Shown here one piece after another: positions 7,396 through 15,864 of a stretch of DNA of 64,000 nt. Source of the DNA: Desulfobaculum sp044987625 (GTDB lineage Bacteria; Desulfobacterota; Desulfovibrionia; Desulfovibrionales; Desulfovibrionaceae); assembly GCF_044987625.1 (NCBI RefSeq), contig NZ_JBJDSB010000003.1, positions 186,001 to 250,000 of the forward strand, read 5' to 3'. Position numbers and translations under genes: made by a program. A model generated the notes under the pieces. It was given only the letters and a program-made list of their open reading frames with translations. It did not search any database and was not told the origin of the DNA. Numbering within the stretch: position 1 is the first letter of the stretch; each line of letters begins with the position of its first letter.

Positions 7396-8475
7396 CTATG
7401 CGCCGTATTCGGCGTCCAGCAGGACGAGGGATTCGTCCGGGACGGTGATGGCGATGGGGTCGCCCACCGGGGGCGGCGTGGGCGCGAGAGGGAGCAGAAC
7501 GCGTACCAGCGTTTGCGCCGTGGCTTCCAGCGTTATCTGGATGCTGTGGCCGAGGAAGGTTCGCTCGCGCACGGTGCCGGAAATGATGGATCCGCAGTCC
7601 GGGTGCTTCGCCATGGCGGCGTGGATGTCCTTTGACTTGGCGATACGCGCTCCCTCGGGCCGGATGAGCAGGTGTGTTGGCTCCTCAGCGGCCTGCGGCG
7701 CGCGCAGGGTGCCAAGGGCCGTCCGCACCGTGCGTCCTTCGGCCCCAAGAACGGGGTAGATATTACGAAAGCCCAGAAAGCGGGCCACGGTTTCGCTTGC
7801 CGGGCGGGTGTAGACATCCTCCGGCGCGCCCATTTGCAGCAGTTTGCCGTCGTCAAACACCGCCACCTTGTCCGCGATGGCAAAGGCTTCGGATTGGTCA
7901 TGCGTCACAAAAATAGCCGTGACGCCGACGGTTTTAAGGATGTTTCGCAGGTCGCGGGCGAGGCGTTCGCGCAGGGCGCGGTCCAGGGCGGCCAGTGGTT
8001 CGTCCAGCATCAGCAGACGCGGCTGGGGCGCAAGGCTGCGCGCAAGGGCCACGCGCTGGCGCTCACCGCCGGACAGGTCTGCGATGTTGCTGTCCTCCCG
8101 TCCTTTAAGGCCCACCAGTTGGAGCATCTCCGTCACGCGCGCCGCGCGCTGCGAGGGGCTGTCGCCGCGCATGCGCAGGCCAAAGGCCACGTTCTGCGCC
8201 ACATTCAGGTGCGGAAACAGCGCGTATTCCTGAAACATCATGCCGAATCCGCGCTGGTGGGGCGGGATGGCGTGCAGCGGCGCGCCGCCAAGGTGCACCG
8301 CGCCGGAGTCCGCGCGCTCCAGCCCGGCGATAATGCGTAGCAGGGTGGTTTTGCCACAGCCGGATGGTCCCAAAAAGCACAGCACCTCGCCCTCATCAAG
8401 GCCGAAGGAGATGTCGCTGAGGGAGTAGCGCGCGTCGAAGCGCTTGGTGATGGCGGAAACGTGAAGTAAAGACAT
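7396..8475 (-). CDS. ABC transporter ATP-binding protein of the thiamine-type importer
   Basis: 359 residues from the ATG at 8475 (MSLLHVSAITKRF), which begins one base after the permease stop and is preceded by GGGGGGAG. Walker A GPSGCGKTTL (near residue 40), the signature LSGGERQRVALARS, Walker B LLMLDEPLAALD and the switch HDQSEAFA are intact. About 120 C-terminal residues form a TOBE-like regulatory domain (LLIRPEGARI, FLGHSIQITLE). Classical ThiQ is only about 230 residues and lacks this domain, so the subunit is closer in build to FbpC/PotA-type ATPases than to enterobacterial ThiQ. It energises uptake with the permease and binding protein encoded upstream. Confidence 0.9.
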   Translation of the reverse strand: MSLLHVSAITKRFDARYSLSDISFGLDEGEVLCFLGPSGCGKTTLLRIIAGLERADSGAVHLGGAPLHAIPPHQRGFGMMFQEYALFPHLNVAQNVAFGLRMRGDSPSQRAARVTEMLQLVGLKGREDSNIADLSGGERQRVALARSLAPQPRLLMLDEPLAALDRALRERLARDLRNILKTVGVTAIFVTHDQSEAFAIADKVAVFDDGKLLQMGAPEDVYTRPASETVARFLGFRNIYPVLGAEGRTVRTALGTLRAPQAAEEPTHLLIRPEGARIAKSKDIHAAMAKHPDCGSIISGTVRERTFLGHSIQITLEATAQTLVRVLLPLAPTPPPVGDPIAITVPDESLVLLDAEYGA

Positions 8476-8476
8476 G

Positions 8477-10201
8477 CTAGAACTCCCCCCGGTCGCGGGG
8501 CGTGCATTTTTCAAGGATAAGGAAGCCGATGGCCGTCACCAGCATGAGCAGGGAACTCATGGCCATGGCTTGTGTGTAATTTACCGCGCCGGGCTGGCCC
8601 AAAAAGCGATAGATGGCCAGCGGCATGGTGGGCGTCTGCGGGCGCGCCACAAAGACCGTCGCCCCGAATTCCCCAAGGCTGATGGTAAAGGCGAATACGG
8701 CCGCCGCCGCCACGGTGCGGCTGATGATGGGCAGGTCGATGCACCGCCACACCCGCCAGGGCGACGCGCCAAGCAGGGCGGCGGATTCCCGCAGGTTATT
8801 CGGAATGGAGCGCATAACGGGCAGAACCGTGCGTACCACAAAAGGAAACGCCACAAGGCTGTGCGCCAGCGGCACCAGCAGTAGCGAGGACCGCAGGTCC
8901 AGCGGCGGTTCATCCAGCGCGATGATAAATCCAAAGCCCAGCGTCACCGCGGAGGTGGACAGCGGCAACATGAACAGCGGATCAAGTACCGCATTCAGCC
9001 GCCGCGAATCGCGCGACAGGCCATGCGCCGCGCACAGCCCAACCACCAGCGCAATGCCCAGCGTGGCAAGGCCATAGCCCACGGAGGTCGCAATCGCCTG
9101 CCCCGGCGGCACAAAGAAAATGGAGTCGCTGGTGGCGGTAAACAGGCGGGTGTAGGCGTCGAAACTTAGCCCCCGCGCCGAGCGCAGCGATTGCAGCACA
9201 AGGGCGGCCAGCGGCAATCCACTCAGCAGCGCGATGCCGCCGCAGACGCACCCGACCAGCACGCGTTGCCGGGAGCCAGCGCAGGTGCGCGGCGTGCGCC
9301 GGGCCGCGCTGGTGGAGCGCGGTGCGCGGCGTTGCAGGCGGGTATAGACCCACATCAGCGCAAAGGTGAACAGAATTTGAATCAGCGACAGCGCCGCCGC
9401 CATGGGCAGGTTGAAGACGTGCACCGCCTGCCGGTAAATCGCCACCTCCAGCGTGGCAAAGTGCGGCCCGCCAAGGACGAGGATGACGCCAAAGGAGCAG
9501 AAGCAGAAGATAAATACCAGCACGCCCGCTGCCGTGAGCGCAGGCATAAGCAGCGGCAGCGTCACAGTGCGAAACGCCCGCAGGGGTGACGCGCCAAGCA
9601 TCCGCGCGGCGTCCTCCAGCGCTGGGTCCAGCGTCTCCCAAAAGCCACCCACAATGCGCAGGACCACGGTGAAATTATAAAACACGTGCGCCAGCAGGAT
9701 AATCCAGATGGTGTTTTCCAGATGTACCGGCGGCGCGTTGAGGGAGAAAACGCGCATGAGGGCGCCATTAACAAGGCCGCTGGGGCCAAGCAGGGCGCTA
9801 AACGCCGCCGCCACAACAATGGTGGGCAGAACAAACGGAATGCCCGTCACCGTGCGCAGCAGGCGTTTGCCCGGAAAGGCATAGTGCGAAAAGACATACG
9901 CCGCAGGGATGCCCGCCAGCATGGTCAGCGCTGTGCTGGCCGCCGCCTGCCATGTGGTGAACCACAGCGTGCGCAGGTAGTAGTCCGAAGCCACAAGCCC
10001 ACTCAGCCGCGCCGGGTCAAACGTTCCATCCGGAAAGAAGCTCAGGCCAAAGATGGAGAGCAGCGGATAGAAGTACAGCACGGCCAGAAAGAAAACCGGC
10101 ACACTTATAATGATATGAACGGCGCGTAGGCGGATGACCGATGCCTCCGTTGGAGTGCGGTGAATGCGTGCAAGGGGCCGCCAGTGCGGAACAACCGCCA
10201 T
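8477..10201 (-). CDS. thiP: Two-domain ABC permease, ThiP type
   Basis: 574 residues from the ATG at 10201 (MAVVPHW) with GGGGG close upstream; a GTG four codons earlier is the alternative. It is a fused permease with two complete inner-membrane halves, each with about six helices. Both coupling loops to the ATPase are visible: DAARMLGASPLRAFRTVTLP near residue 210 and ESAALLGASPWRVWRCIDLP near residue 485, the EAA-type motif. Duplicated permeases of this length are usual for iron (FbpB) and thiamine (ThiP) importers. The partner binding protein argues for thiamine or its phosphates. It is one base from the ATPase gene and about 37 bases from the binding-protein gene. Confidence 0.82.
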   Translation of the reverse strand: MAVVPHWRPLARIHRTPTEASVIRLRAVHIIISVPVFFLAVLYFYPLLSIFGLSFFPDGTFDPARLSGLVASDYYLRTLWFTTWQAAASTALTMLAGIPAAYVFSHYAFPGKRLLRTVTGIPFVLPTIVVAAAFSALLGPSGLVNGALMRVFSLNAPPVHLENTIWIILLAHVFYNFTVVLRIVGGFWETLDPALEDAARMLGASPLRAFRTVTLPLLMPALTAAGVLVFIFCFCSFGVILVLGGPHFATLEVAIYRQAVHVFNLPMAAALSLIQILFTFALMWVYTRLQRRAPRSTSAARRTPRTCAGSRQRVLVGCVCGGIALLSGLPLAALVLQSLRSARGLSFDAYTRLFTATSDSIFFVPPGQAIATSVGYGLATLGIALVVGLCAAHGLSRDSRRLNAVLDPLFMLPLSTSAVTLGFGFIIALDEPPLDLRSSLLLVPLAHSLVAFPFVVRTVLPVMRSIPNNLRESAALLGASPWRVWRCIDLPIISRTVAAAAVFAFTISLGEFGATVFVARPQTPTMPLAIYRFLGQPGAVNYTQAMAMSSLLMLVTAIGFLILEKCTPRDRGEF

Positions 10202-10238
10202 GACAGCCCCCACGCGTGAATGTGCTTGATGACTCGCC

Positions 10239-11315
10239 TTAGCGCAGGACGGTGGTGGTCCAGCGCTGGATGAAGCGCTCGCGCCCTTCGTCGATGGCCT
10301 TTGGGCTTAGCGTGGCCGGAGCGTCCAGCGTGGCGGCGTAGGCGCGGAAGACCTCGGGCAGTTCGGCCTTGGCGTTTGCCGGGTATACCCACATTTGCAG
10401 CGGAATATCCTGCTGGACTTCGGCGGAGAGCAGGAAGTCCACAAAGCGTTCGGCCAGTTCGCGCTGCTTCGTGCCCTTGAGGATGCCGGCGAACTCCACC
10501 TGACGGAAGCCGGACCCGGCCGTCAGCACGGCGGCGGTGGGGGCGTCGTCTGGCTTTTCCTCGGCGTAGTAGACCTCGGCCGCGGGGCTGGAGGCATAGC
10601 TGACCACAATGGGCCGCGTGCCGTCAGAGGCGGCGGAGAATTCGCCCCAGTAGGCGTTCTTCCAGCTATCGGTGATTTTGACGTCGTTCTGCGCGAGCTG
10701 CTGCCAAAATGCAAACGCGCCCTCTTCGCCAAAGTGCCCCACCGTTGCCAGCAGGAAGGACAGACCGGGAGATGACGTGGCGGGGTTCTGCACCACGGTC
10801 AGCCCCTTGTATTCCGGGCGCGTCAGGTCTTCCAGCGAGGTGGGGGCGGGCAGGCCCTTGGCCGCGAACCATGCCTTGTCGTAATTCAGGCACACATCGC
10901 CAAAGCTGACGGGCAGCAGCCTGTGGGCGCTGTCCAGCTTCAGGCTTTCCGGGATGTCCGCAAGAGCCGGGGCGTTGTAGGCTTCAAAGATGTCTGCGTC
11001 TATGGCGCGGCTCAGAAATGTGGTATCCACACCGATGAAGATGTCCGCCAGCGGATTGCCCTTGGCAAGGATGCACTGGTTCAGTCCCGCGCCGGCGCCG
11101 CTGGTTTTCAGGAACGCGACCTTGGCCCCGTGTTCCTCTTCAAAGCGCTGTACAAGCTCTTTGCTGATGCTGAAACTATCGTGGGACATGACTGTCAGCG
11201 TTGGCATTTCGGCTGGCTTGTCCTTGGCGGACTGCGCCGTGGTGGCGCTGTCGTCGCCGCACGCCGCAAGGGCGAGGGTCAGGCACAGGGCGGCGAGGGT
11301 GAGGAATCTGGACAT
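10239..11315 (-). CDS. thiB: Thiamine-type periplasmic binding lipoprotein
   Basis: 358 residues. The N-terminus is a lipoprotein signal with lipobox LAAC, so the protein is probably anchored to the inner-membrane outer face. Landmarks match the ThiB/TbpA layout as I recall it from E. coli: LTVMSHDSFSISKELVQRFE, ADIFIGVDTTFLSRA, VVQNPATSSPGLSFLL, SWKNAYWGEF, VVSYASSPAAE and the late aromatic motif MWVYPANA. It should capture thiamine, thiamine phosphate or a close analogue and deliver it to the permease. AAAGGAGA lies seven bases before the ATG. A weak promoter (TTGACA at 11508-11513 with TATTGA after it) is possible, but the upstream 275 bases contain no recognisable TPP-riboswitch core. A ferric-binding relative is the main alternative. 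Confidence 0.83.
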   Translation of the reverse strand: MSRFLTLAALCLTLALAACGDDSATTAQSAKDKPAEMPTLTVMSHDSFSISKELVQRFEEEHGAKVAFLKTSGAGAGLNQCILAKGNPLADIFIGVDTTFLSRAIDADIFEAYNAPALADIPESLKLDSAHRLLPVSFGDVCLNYDKAWFAAKGLPAPTSLEDLTRPEYKGLTVVQNPATSSPGLSFLLATVGHFGEEGAFAFWQQLAQNDVKITDSWKNAYWGEFSAASDGTRPIVVSYASSPAAEVYYAEEKPDDAPTAAVLTAGSGFRQVEFAGILKGTKQRELAERFVDFLLSAEVQQDIPLQMWVYPANAKAELPEVFRAYAATLDAPATLSPKAIDEGRERFIQRWTTTVLR

Positions 11316-11670
11316 GGTGGAGTCTCCTTTACTGGTGACGGAATTGGCCTGAGGCGGGGCCGGGCCTTCCCCGCCGCGCTTTTGAGCCGCGTTGCGCGAG
11401 CTTTCGGGCTACGCGCAAACTGGGCGAAAAGCCCCGGACGAAGCGCGCTGGCAGGGCGCGCGCAGTGGTCGTATGGTGCACGTACATCAATAGGAAAAGG
11501 GCGGTGTTGTCAACGTCCGTGCGTCAGACAACGGTTTCGCGATTTGCTTTTTTCCCGTATTCAGGTGAGAAACCCTTGACGAAAGCGCCCTAAAGATGGT
11601 TACACCCTCCGCCCCGGAGTCCGTGGTTTCGGCATAAATAAACGGTTCTTTCAACAATCACAAAGAAGAG
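11316..11670. other. Divergent intergenic region between thiB and fur-like gene
   Basis: 355 bases separating the divergent thiB and Fur-family genes. It holds a possible thiB promoter (TTGACA 11508-11513, minus strand) and an AT-rich stretch just before the Fur-like start (around 11635-11665), which could be an autoregulatory site. No small gene and no TPP riboswitch were seen. Confidence 0.5.
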
Positions 11671-12063
11671 ATGAAGCGAAACACCCCTCAAAGACAAGCC
11701 ATCGTTCAAGTGTTGAGTGCTGCCCGTCGTCCTCTGAAGCCGGAGGAGATACTCAGTCGCGCGCAGGCCATAGTCCCGCGTCTGGGCATTGCCACGGTCT
11801 ACAGAAACCTCGCCAAACTCACCGAGCTTGGCGAAATTGATCAAATTCTCCTCCCCAACCAAAAGGCGCACTACGAGAAGCGCCGCCGCAAACGCCATCA
11901 CTTTTTCCAGTGCCTCCGGTGCCACAGGGTTTTTGACCTGGAACCAGCAGAGGAGGACTTCAGTGAGCTGTTGCCCACAGGCTTCACGCTGGAAGGATAC
12001 GAAGTTGTTTTGCAAGGGATTTGCGAGGGCTGTCAGGATTCCGGAGACGACGCTCCGGCCTAG
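11671..12063 (+). CDS. Fur-family metal-responsive regulator
   Basis: 130 residues. The winged-helix recognition segment is typical (ATVYRNLAKLTELGEI, about residues 43-58). The metal-binding region RRKRHHFFQCLRCHRVFDL contains clustered histidines and the first structural-zinc CxxC; the second CxxC is in GICEGCQ near the C-terminus. The protein lacks the N-terminal extension of classical Fur but keeps both cysteine pairs. It could be Fur, Zur or PerR; the sequence does not settle the metal. It starts at ATG 11671 with AAGAAGAG close upstream. It is divergent from thiB and may regulate that operon, which is only inference from position. Confidence 0.88.
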   Translation: MKRNTPQRQAIVQVLSAARRPLKPEEILSRAQAIVPRLGIATVYRNLAKLTELGEIDQILLPNQKAHYEKRRRKRHHFFQCLRCHRVFDLEPAEEDFSELLPTGFTLEGYEVVLQGICEGCQDSGDDAPA

Positions 12064-12283
12064 CCGCCGTTCCGTTCCGTCCTGCCGTCGCTCAGACAGC
12101 GCATCTCGTGCGGGTGGCGGCCTGCGTCTGCCGGGAAACCGGTGCGCCCTCAGCCCCGCCGCATCGGCGTAGACCGACGTTCCCCGGTCATCCCGCGCCC
12201 CGGTCATTCTTCAACCGTATCGCCCACGCCTCAGGCAGCCCCGTCGTGCCGTTTTGTGCGGCGGAGCAATATCAGCGTAACTC

Positions 12284-13072
12284 ATGGAATCGACACTTCT
12301 TCTCGGCCTCGCCGCCGGGTATCATTATGGCGATGTGCGGCCCTTTGCCGCGTCTCTGGAGCAGTCCGGATTTCGCGGCGACTGCGTTCTTTTTATTACG
12401 CCCACCACCCGCGGCGCAGATCGCATTGCCGCCCACGGCGTGACGACCGTGCCCTTTGAGCGGCCCGCCGAAAAGGCGCACATACCCTATAATGCGTGGC
12501 GGTACGTGCTCTATCGCGATTGGCTCGCAAACGCCCCGCGCCGTTACTCCCGCATTCTGCTCACAGACGTGCGCGACGTTATTTTTCAGGCTGACCCCAT
12601 GGCCTACGCGTGGGGCCCCGGCGTCAACGTCACCCTTGAGGACGCCTGCACCAGCGTTGGCACCTGCCCCTACATGACCAAGTGGGTCACCGGGCATCTT
12701 GGCGACGCCGCGTGGCGCGCCATGGCACAGTGCCGCGTCTCCTGCTCCGGGACCACCGTGGCCGCGCATGGCCCCATGCTCGATTATCTGGACCGCATGA
12801 TTGCCCATCTCAAGGGCTACGTGCCCCAGAAGGGTATGGCGGGCTACGATCAAGGCGTACACAATCATCTTCTGCACACCGGGCAACTGCCCGAGGTGAC
12901 CTGCCACGACAACTCTGGCCCCATCCTCACCCTCGCCATGAAGCCCTCCGCCCCGGCCATCGATGCCGAGGGCCGCATTCTCAACGACAACGGCGACCCC
13001 GCCGTCATCGTCCACCAATACGACCGTAAACCCGACCTCTTCGCTACCCTGCGTCAGCGTTACGCCCAATAG
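12284..13072 (+). CDS. Glycosyltransferase-like (GT-A nucleotide-diphosphosugar) protein
   Basis: 262 residues from the ATG at 12284. The central motif YSRILLTDVRDVIFQADP looks like the beta-strand and DxD-type metal site of GT-A-fold glycosyltransferases that read from the C-terminus of a Rossmann-like sheet. Further conserved-looking points are CSGTTVAAHGPMLDYLD, GYDQGVHNHLL and the tail VIVHQYDRKPDL. No signal peptide or membrane helix is seen, so it is probably cytoplasmic. The acceptor is unknown. The tandem repeat array begins right at its stop codon. No glycan gene neighbours are present. Confidence 0.65.
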   Translation: MESTLLLGLAAGYHYGDVRPFAASLEQSGFRGDCVLFITPTTRGADRIAAHGVTTVPFERPAEKAHIPYNAWRYVLYRDWLANAPRRYSRILLTDVRDVIFQADPMAYAWGPGVNVTLEDACTSVGTCPYMTKWVTGHLGDAAWRAMAQCRVSCSGTTVAAHGPMLDYLDRMIAHLKGYVPQKGMAGYDQGVHNHLLHTGQLPEVTCHDNSGPILTLAMKPSAPAIDAEGRILNDNGDPAVIVHQYDRKPDLFATLRQRYAQ

Positions 13073-14242
13073 GCGGCGCTGTGGCGTGCGTCGTGGTAAC
13101 GCCATACTGTTGTTACCTCCGGTGGGTTAAGGATTTCATCCTTAACAATCCTCTTATGGGGGGGACGGGAGTGGGGCGTGTGGCGCGGTGTTTGTGAGCG
13201 CCCTGCACGGCGTAGCCCTCCATATGGGGATCCATAAGGGAGTCACTCCCTTATGTCGTCGGAGACAAAAGCGTGTGGCGTTGGCGCGCGGTAGGCTGTG
13301 GCACGTCGCGGCGGCGCTGTGGCGTGCCGTGTGGTGGCGCCATGCTGTTGTTCCCTCCGGTGGGTTAAGGATTTCATCCTTAACAATCCTCTTATGGGGA
13401 GATGGGAGCCGGGCGTGTGGCGCGGTGTTTGTGAGCGCCCTGCACGACGTAGCCCTCCATATGGGGATCCATAAGGGAGTCACTCCCTTATGCCGTCGGA
13501 GACAAAACCGTGTGGCGTTGGCGCGCGGTAGGCTGTGGCACGCCGCGGCGGCGCTGTGGCGTGCCGTGTGGTGGCGCCATGCTGTTGTTACCTCCGGTGG
13601 GTTAAGGATTTCATCCTTACCAATCCTTTTATGGGGGGATGGGAGTCGGGCGTGTGGCGCGGTGTTTGTGAGCGCCCTGCACGACGTAGCCCTCCATATG
13701 GGGATTCATAAGGGAGTCACTCCCTTATGCCGTCGGAGACAAAAACGTGTGGCGTTGGCGCGCGGTAGGCTGTGGCACGTCGCGGCGGCGCTGTGGCGTG
13801 CCGTGTGGTGGCGCCATGCTGTTGTTACCTCCGGTGGGTTAAGGATTTCATCCTTAACAATCCTCTTATGGGGAGATGGGAGCCGGGCGTGTGGCGCGGC
13901 GTTTGTGAGCGCCCTGCACGGCGTAGCCCTCCATATGGGGATCCATAAGGGAGTCACTCCCTTATGCCGTCGGAGACAAAAGCGTGTGGCGTTGGCGCGC
14001 GGTAGGCTGTGGCACGTCGCGGCGGCGCTGTGGCGTGCCGTGTGGTAGCGCCATACTGTTGTTACCTCCGGTGGGTTAAGGATTTCATCCTTAACAATCC
14101 TCTTATGGGGGGGACGGGAGTCGGGCGTGTGGCGCGGCGTTTGTGAGCGTCCTGCACGACGTAGCCCTCCATATGGGGATTCATAAGGGAGTCACTCCCT
14201 TATGCCGTCGGAGACAAAACCGTGTGGCGTTGACGCGCGATA
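13073..14242. repeat. Five tandem copies of a 237-bp unit with paired hairpins
   Basis: The marker GGTGGGTTAAGGATTTC recurs at 13121, 13359, 13596, 13833 and 14070, giving periods of 238, 237, 237 and 237. Copies differ by only scattered substitutions. Each unit has two hairpins about 85-90 bases apart: GTTAAGGAT-TTC-ATCCTTAAC (first copy 13126-13146) and CATAAGGGAG-TCA-CTCCCTTATG (first copy 13233-13255). Read on the opposite strand, the second hairpin and its flanks (CTCCG before, GATCC after) have the same architecture as the first (CTCCGGTG before, AATCC after), so each unit is a head-to-head pair of one element type. The array starts at the stop of the glycosyltransferase gene and decays at about 14242. 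The period is divisible by three, so frames stay open, but no ribosome binding site or plausible protein is seen. Confidence 0.92.
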
Positions 14243-14378
14243 GGTCATTGGGTGAAGCTGGAAATGGGGTGCGTGGGCGATGTTTTGGGGCGTTGGGTGA
14301 AGCTGGTGTCAGGGTGCGGACAGCTGTATTGTCGGCTTGGTGACGCTTTCTGGTGGCGATTTTGGAAGGATTTTCGCG

Positions 14379-14424
14379 AAAAAATTAAAAAAGAGCCGCC
14401 CGGTCAAGGACGGGACCGGGCGGC
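14379..14424 (-). terminator. Rho-independent terminator of the degenerate receiver gene
   Basis: On the minus strand GCCGCCCGGTC (14414-14424) pairs with GACCGGGCGGC (14395-14405) and is followed by a T-rich tract (A-rich at 14379-14392 on the plus strand). It lies about 115 bases after the stop of the receiver-like gene. Confidence 0.85.
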
Positions 14425-14470
14425 ATTCGGTAGGCATCACGCGCAGTACGGGGTGCGTGGTGTCTTTTTT

Positions 14471-14520
14471 CCCTCCGCGCCGGGAGTTTCACAAGGAGGA
14501 AAGCGCGGAGGCGCGGAGGG
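14471..14520. repeat. 11-bp inverted repeat downstream of the receiver gene
   Basis: CCCTCCGCGCC (14471-14481) is complementary to GGCGCGGAGGG (14510-14520). No T-tract follows on the minus strand, so it is not a simple terminator; it may stabilise the 3' end of the transcript upstream of the terminator at 14379-14424. Confidence 0.6.
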
Positions 14521-14537
14521 AAAGTGAACGATTTTGG

Positions 14538-14978
14538 CTAGGCGTGCAGTGCTCCGGAGCCGGCCGTGGAGGCCGGAGCGGGGATGAGTTCGACGCGTTC
14601 TGCGGCGGTGGTTCCCTTGTCACTGCGCAGGAAGCCCTTACGGATGGTCTCCAGCAGGTCATTTTGCTGGTAGGGCATGGCGAGGTAGCCTTCGGCGCCC
14701 TTGAGGCCCTGCAGCATGGTGACCTTGTCCTGTCCGGCGAGAACAACCACGGCGGTGCGCGGCGCGCGCTGCTTCAGGTTTTCGAGGGAGCGGCGGGTGC
14801 AGAGGTTCGGCGTGGTGGAGTCGATAACCACGGCATCCAGATATTCCGGCATCTTGTCGAGTGCCTGGGAGCAGCTCTCGGCGGTCAGCACGTAGCAGCC
14901 TGCTTCGCGCAGAAGGGTGGAAGCCTTTTCACTGCTGTACGGATCTTCGATAACGAGAACGGAAAACATCGTTTGCAT
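14538..14978 (-). CDS. Degenerate response-regulator receiver protein
   Basis: 146 residues with one CheY-like domain (about 5-120) and a short alanine-rich tail. The acidic patch (VIEDPYS, near residue 10) and the phosphoacceptor-like Asp53 (VVIDSTTP) are present. The switch Thr/Ser is Ala81 (VVVLAGQ) and the conserved lysine is replaced by Met101 (YLAMPYQQ rather than xKP). It is therefore probably a pseudo-receiver that does not follow normal phosphorylation switching. No output domain. GGAGGG lies just upstream of the ATG. Its neighbours are the repeat array and the AT-rich region before cooA; no kinase gene is adjacent. Confidence 0.8.
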   Translation of the reverse strand: MQTMFSVLVIEDPYSSEKASTLLREAGCYVLTAESCSQALDKMPEYLDAVVIDSTTPNLCTRRSLENLKQRAPRTAVVVLAGQDKVTMLQGLKGAEGYLAMPYQQNDLLETIRKGFLRSDKGTTAAERVELIPAPASTAGSGALHA

Positions 14979-15864
14979 TTTGGTACCCTCCGGGGAGGTT
15001 TTGTGAAAAAATTAACGCTGTGTTGGACGTTTTGTATATCGTTTCAGAGCAAGCCTGTGGGGTGTGAAGACTGTCTTCTACCTGACATAGAGCTTGCTTA
15101 AGAGAGTTAAGCAATGCAACTACAGTGAACAGTGTGTGTTGTGTGTGATGTTGCATTGATGTAACTGAAAAAAATTTCAAAGAACTTGCTTTCTCTTAAA
15201 GAGACTCATGCGTCAGTTTTGCGTTGGTGTCAAAAGTGTCGCGTCCATGACATTCTGTCTTGCAGTCAGGGAGATGATGGGCGTTGTTTTGGAGTGAAAG
15301 AGGGATGGATAGGGTTTATAGACGCACAATGAAAGATGATAGTATAATTCTCTCTGATGTGAGAGAGATGAAAATTGAAGGAACAACTGTGAATATGAAT
15401 GGTGTGATGTGTTTAAGATGTTCGTCTTGTTCGGTGTTATAGAGAGTTTAGTTTTATTTTGTTCCATAAAAAGTGGCTCTGCATGCCGAAAAAAATCTAT
15501 GCTGGTTTGCAGGTACAGACAAATTTTTTGAAAAATTTTGTCTTTTTCGCGTGGCAGAGTGCGGCATGTCTTGCTTGCGAAGTTTTTCTCAATCGGATAA
15601 GAAGCTCCTCGCAACGAATCGAGGCGATGAGGGGAAAGTTGGGAATGCTGCCGGTACCCCCAGTCTGAAATGAGAGTAATTCTCTGCTCGCAACTGGAAA
15701 ATCCGGCAAAATCGCCCAAAATCGGGATTGATAACTTGGCCATGGTTTGGCACCATCGGAACCCGTAAACTTGATCAGCATTTGACACCACACCCAGGTT
15801 GGCTGCCCGGAAACTGGCGCAAAGGCTGACACCCAATACGCGGGAAACCCGAGCCGAGGAAGAC
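14979..15864. other. AT-richer gene-free region before cooA
   Basis: About 890 bases of visibly lower GC than the surroundings. Open frames on both strands have no ribosome binding site and no recognisable protein features. It contains a candidate small RNA (15343-15547) and the upstream region of cooA. The composition shift could mark horizontally acquired or regulatory DNA. Confidence 0.55.
15343..15547 (+). ncRNA. Candidate small RNA between receiver gene and cooA
   Basis: A perfect TATAAT (15343-15348) is followed by a hairpin CTCTCT-GATGTG-AGAGAG (15350-15367) close to the expected 5' end. About 170 bases later an AT-rich hairpin (AGACAAA at 15517-15523 with TTTGTCT at 15537-15543) runs into a T tract, as in an intrinsic terminator. 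No convincing -35 box and no coding frame was seen. This is a prediction from promoter, terminator and lack of coding potential only. Confidence 0.35.

Noticed and set aside
11316..11600. TPP riboswitch upstream of thiB
   Set aside because: I looked on the minus strand for the CTGAGA and CTGAT-type core elements and did not find them.
13188..14048. Open frame of 286 residues inside the tandem array with a 79-residue internal repeat
   Set aside because: The 237-bp period is divisible by three, so any open unit stays open through all copies. No ribosome binding site, arginine/valine-rich low-plausibility protein, and hairpins dominate the sequence.
13073..14242. CRISPR array
   Set aside because: Whole 237-bp units repeat, including the parts between the hairpins; there are no unique spacers and no cas genes.
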